A DNA stretch of 5,341 nucleotides, from NCBI GenBank assembly GCA_007121175.1, contig SKMG01000436.1, positions 1-5,341 of the forward strand. The letters run 5' to 3'. Origin of the DNA: Trueperaceae bacterium. Its GTDB lineage: Bacteria; Deinococcota; Deinococci; Deinococcales; Trueperaceae. The position numbers and the translations under genes were made by a program. The stretch's first letter is position 1. Each line of letters starts with the position of its first letter. Positions 5,096 to 5,341 of the stretch are shown here, piece by piece. Under the pieces are notes generated by a model. That model was not told the DNA's origin and did not search any database. It worked only from the letters and a program-made list of their open reading frames with translations.

Positions 5096-5127
5096 AGACC
5101 CCGCCGGTCAGCTGGTCGGCGGGGTCT
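5096..5127 (-). terminator. Strong 11-bp hairpin spanning the end of the MFS gene
   Basis: AGACCCCGCCG (5096-5106) and CGGCGGGGTCT (5117-5127) form a perfect 11-bp stem with a ten-base loop. One arm lies within the last codons of the MFS gene, and its stop codon falls in the loop. After the stem the minus-strand transcript reads CTACAG, with no U-run. It is the most stable simple hairpin in the window and probably acts as a 3'-end signal for the MFS gene, possibly also for plus-strand transcription. Confidence 0.6.
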
Positions 5128-5341
5128 TCGGTCGCTTCAGGAAGAGCGCGCCTGCGGCCAGCCCCAGCGGCCACGCTGCAGCAGCGAGGAGCACCGGTGC
5201 GTACGAGTTCGAGAGCTGCTGACCCCAGGCGAGGAGCACCGGACCGGCGGCCGCGCCACCCACCGAGAGCGCGGAGGCCGTGCCCTTGATGCCGCCGATC
5301 GCGCGGCGTCCGAAGTAGGCCGCGAACACGGTCCCGCTCAC
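5108..5341 (-). CDS. C-terminal end of a major facilitator superfamily transporter, 5'-truncated by the window edge
   Basis: The last 77 residues of a membrane protein whose start lies beyond the right edge; the GTG at the edge is an internal valine. The visible part has a short loop YFGRRAIGGIKG, typical of the cytoplasmic loop before transmembrane helix 11 in MFS carriers. Two hydrophobic segments follow: about visible residues 21-39 (Gly/Ala-rich, with GPVLLAW) and 47-68 (YAPVLLAAAAWPLGLAAGALFL). These would be helices 11 and 12. The tail KRPKTPPTS is short, basic and consistent with a cytoplasmic C-terminus. The substrate cannot be judged from this fragment. The gene is convergent with mutM. 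Confidence 0.75.
   Translation of the reverse strand: MSGTVFAAYFGRRAIGGIKGTASALSVGGAAAGPVLLAWGQQLSNSYAPVLLAAAAWPLGLAAGALFLKRPKTPPTS

Larger units (their letters stand above)
4780..5107. other. Convergent intergenic region rich in inverted repeats, no gene supported
   Basis: This is the gap between the end of mutM (plus) and the end of the MFS gene (minus). Open frames here are Arg/Pro/Ala-rich, lack convincing ribosome sites and overlap one another. Several inverted repeats occur: GTAGA/TCTAC (4785-4799), GGGAC/GTCCC (4815-4828), CCTGCGA/TCGCAGG (4897-4913), a long palindrome (4961-4988) and CTCCGCGGAG (5057-5066). I see no tRNA, SRP RNA, RNase P, tmRNA or known riboswitch signature. It probably serves termination from both sides, though it is longer than needed for that. 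Confidence 0.6.

Noticed and set aside
4841..5222. Plus-strand open frames in the convergent gap as a possible small gene
   Set aside because: The frames overlap each other and the MFS gene, are compositionally arginine-rich and lack a good Shine-Dalgarno site.

Overview
This is a high-GC bacterial chromosome segment carrying ordinary housekeeping and transport genes. There is no sign of a mobile element, CRISPR array, rRNA or tRNA. The organism cannot be fixed from the sequence. Three things suggest a high-GC lineage such as Deinococcota, with Actinobacteria as an alternative: the base composition, a probable leaderless start behind a TANNNT box, and a receiver protein with a SARP/BTAD-type output domain. 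The solute-binding protein has a plain cleavable signal peptide without a lipobox cysteine, which fits a diderm envelope better than a monoderm one. This placement is inference.

Layout, left to right. (1) A PP2C-like phosphatase gene on the minus strand (1-617) runs off the left edge. (2) A 136-bp gap with two GC-rich hairpins separates it from a minus-strand ABC solute-binding protein gene (754-1710). (3) A 250-bp divergent promoter region follows. It holds a good sigma-70-type promoter and a leader hairpin for the binding protein, and a probable leaderless promoter for the next gene. (4) A response regulator with a SARP-like output domain lies on the plus strand (1961-2923), followed by a hairpin. 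(5) A tightly packed plus-strand operon follows: a small unrecognised ORF (stop at 3225), hisA (3222-3950) and mutM (3934-4779). The first two overlap by an ATGA and the last two by 17 bp. (6) A 328-bp convergent gap rich in inverted repeats separates mutM from the C-terminal end of a minus-strand MFS transporter (5108-5341), which runs off the right edge.

How the genes may work together. HisA is the isomerase of histidine synthesis and stands apart from other his genes here. Its partner MutM is a base-excision repair glycosylase, and the two share a transcript rather than a pathway. The divergent binding protein and response regulator could form a sensing/uptake pair, but no kinase, permease or ATPase is visible.

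The strongest unusual observation is the mutM start. The obligatory N-terminal proline is preceded by ATC rather than ATG, GTG or TTG, with a Shine-Dalgarno sequence at a usable distance. Either this is a rare AUC initiation codon or the base is a sequencing error. I found no convincing new biological system in this window.
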